DNA of 64,000 bases from Bacillus sp. ISL-37 (GTDB taxonomy: Bacteria > Bacillota > Bacilli > Bacillales > Cytobacillaceae). The notes below the pieces were generated by a model. That model made no database searches and had not been told where the DNA came from. It saw only the letters and a program-made list of their open reading frames with translations. Both the position numbers and the translations under genes were made by a program. The number at the start of each line of letters is the position of its first letter. Position 1 is the first letter of the stretch. Where the stretch lies: the NCBI RefSeq assembly GCF_018613315.1, contig NZ_JAGGQL010000032.1, forward strand, positions 124,001 through 188,000, written 5' to 3'. This document shows, piece by piece, positions 63,410-64,000 of this stretch.

Positions 63410-63879
63410 TTATGCTTTTGAGTTGAACATCCCCGGCGATTGACCAGGCTTTGCTTTCTTGCCGGCAGGCGGTCCGTAGTTGATTTCCTTTTCCTGCGGC
63501 ATCACAAGGCTCTTTGAAAAATTGATGAATTGCAGTGATTGATGGATTAATTTCTGATTCAGTTCGTTTCGTGCCTTTATTTCTGAAATGACTTCTACCA
63601 GTTCTTCTTTGATTGTCAAAAGCTGATCATTCTCGGCTGGATTCGCCTCTGCTATTTCCCGTAATGACGCATCAGGGGAAAATTTTTTAGCTACCGCCAG
63701 CCGCTCTTGCTCCAGCTTATTAATCGCAGTCACGTGCGCCTGTTCATCCTTCAAGAGCTGGTCGAGGGCAGCTGTGTCTCCTTTTTTCACGATGTCCGTT
63801 TTTTTACGGTCAATTCGTAAAGGCTTTTATGCAATTTGAGCATTTTATTCATAATTACAACAAGTGTTTCAGCAGACAT
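63410..63879 (-). pseudogene. flgN: Flagellar chaperone FlgN with a frameshift in a poly-A run
   Basis: From ATG 63879, with AAGGAGG seven bases upstream, the frame reads MSAETLVVIMNKMLKLHKSL and YELTVKK, then stops after a run of seven A. With eight A it continues TDIVKKGDTAALDQLLKDEQ into the frame that runs to 63410, giving about 156 residues, the usual FlgN size. FlgN is the export chaperone of FlgK and FlgL, just downstream. The shift may be a real mutation, a reversible homopolymer change, a site of transcript slippage, or a sequencing error. Confidence 0.75.
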
Positions 63880-63900
63880 ACACTGCCCTCCTTCTAGGCA

Positions 63901-63928
63901 TAAAGAAACACTCGTCAGAAAGACGAGT
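63901..63928 (-). terminator. Weak terminator between flgM and flgN
   Basis: ACTCGTC/GACGAGT, 7-bp stem with TTTCT loop; followed on the minus strand by GTTTCTTTA, a poor T run. Confidence 0.45.
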
Positions 63929-63935
63929 ATTCGAC

Positions 63936-64000
63936 CTATTTATTATGATAAAAATTAATGATGCTTTTAGCTGTTTCTTTAGGATTTAGCTTATAAGTAC
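63936..64000 (-). CDS. flgM: Anti-sigma-D factor FlgM, C-terminal end only
   Basis: The last 20 codons of a gene that enters from the right edge (TYKLNPKETAKSIINFYHNK, stop at 63936). The sequence and the position upstream of flgN fit the sigma-binding C-terminal helix of FlgM. FlgM holds sigma-D inactive until the hook is complete. Only the end is visible, so the name rests mainly on gene order. Confidence 0.65.
   Translation of the reverse strand, partial: TYKLNPKETAKSIINFYHNK

Overview
The window looks like a chromosomal segment of a low-to-moderate GC, endospore-forming, motile Bacillaceae (Bacillus sensu lato). The basis is a gerA-type germination operon, strong AGGAGG ribosome sites, sigma-D flagellar promoters, a T-box leader, and an order from about 33 to 64 kb that matches the Bacillus subtilis minJ-ctpB-ftsXE-cccB-yvjA-prfB-secA-hpf-fliTSD-flaG-hag-csrA-fliW-yviE-flgL-flgK-flgN-flgM region. 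No rRNA, tRNA or CRISPR array was seen.

Layout. 0-5.5 kb: an isoaspartyl-dipeptidase/YfcC-carrier operon with a near-perfect sigma-54 promoter, facing a divergent sigma-54 activator. 5.5-11.3 kb: a T-box leader (probably Phe) with an NSS amino-acid transporter, then a gerA/gerB/gerC-type spore germinant-receptor operon. 11.4-12.7 kb: a membrane GGDEF protein behind a possible degenerate c-di-GMP riboswitch with a terminator. 12.8-21.4 kb: an AT-rich accessory island with an IS21 element (istA frameshifted), a translationally coupled unknown protein/Clp-like AAA+ pair, an LtaS-type synthase, a serine-recombinase-like protein lacking its catalytic residues, and a stand-alone SIR2 protein. 21.5-30.9 kb: HelD, UspA, two tandem SulP transporters, a methyltransferase, a cluster of five very small genes (two are minimal DnaJ-type zinc knuckles) and an MFS transporter. 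31-33 kb: a lone AT-rich TniQ-family gene.

33-46 kb is the division/envelope block: MinJ, CtpB, an EnvC-like M23 protein next to FtsX and FtsE, cytochrome c551 and YvjA. It is followed by an 860-residue four-domain sulfur-relay protein with Rex-like operators, and a NERD protein. 45.7-51.4 kb carries prfB (with its programmed frameshift), secA, a DUF1028 gene and hpf. 51.5-64 kb is the late flagellar block, mostly on the minus strand.

The most unusual feature is in the flagellin gene. hag is split by a group I intron after codon 348. A second group I intron lies immediately downstream, followed by a second 14-residue flagellin C-terminus. If intron 2 starts inside exon 2 as proposed, its first bases encode a mimic of the real C-terminus, so unspliced and spliced messages would both give a 385-residue flagellin. 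A second, larger flagellin gene next to it has an intact sigma-D promoter but at least two frameshifts. A further theme is four intergenic arrays with about 21-bp (7-codon) periodicity; two of them share one core in opposite orientation.

All calls come from reading the sequence. Family names are recalled, not searched.
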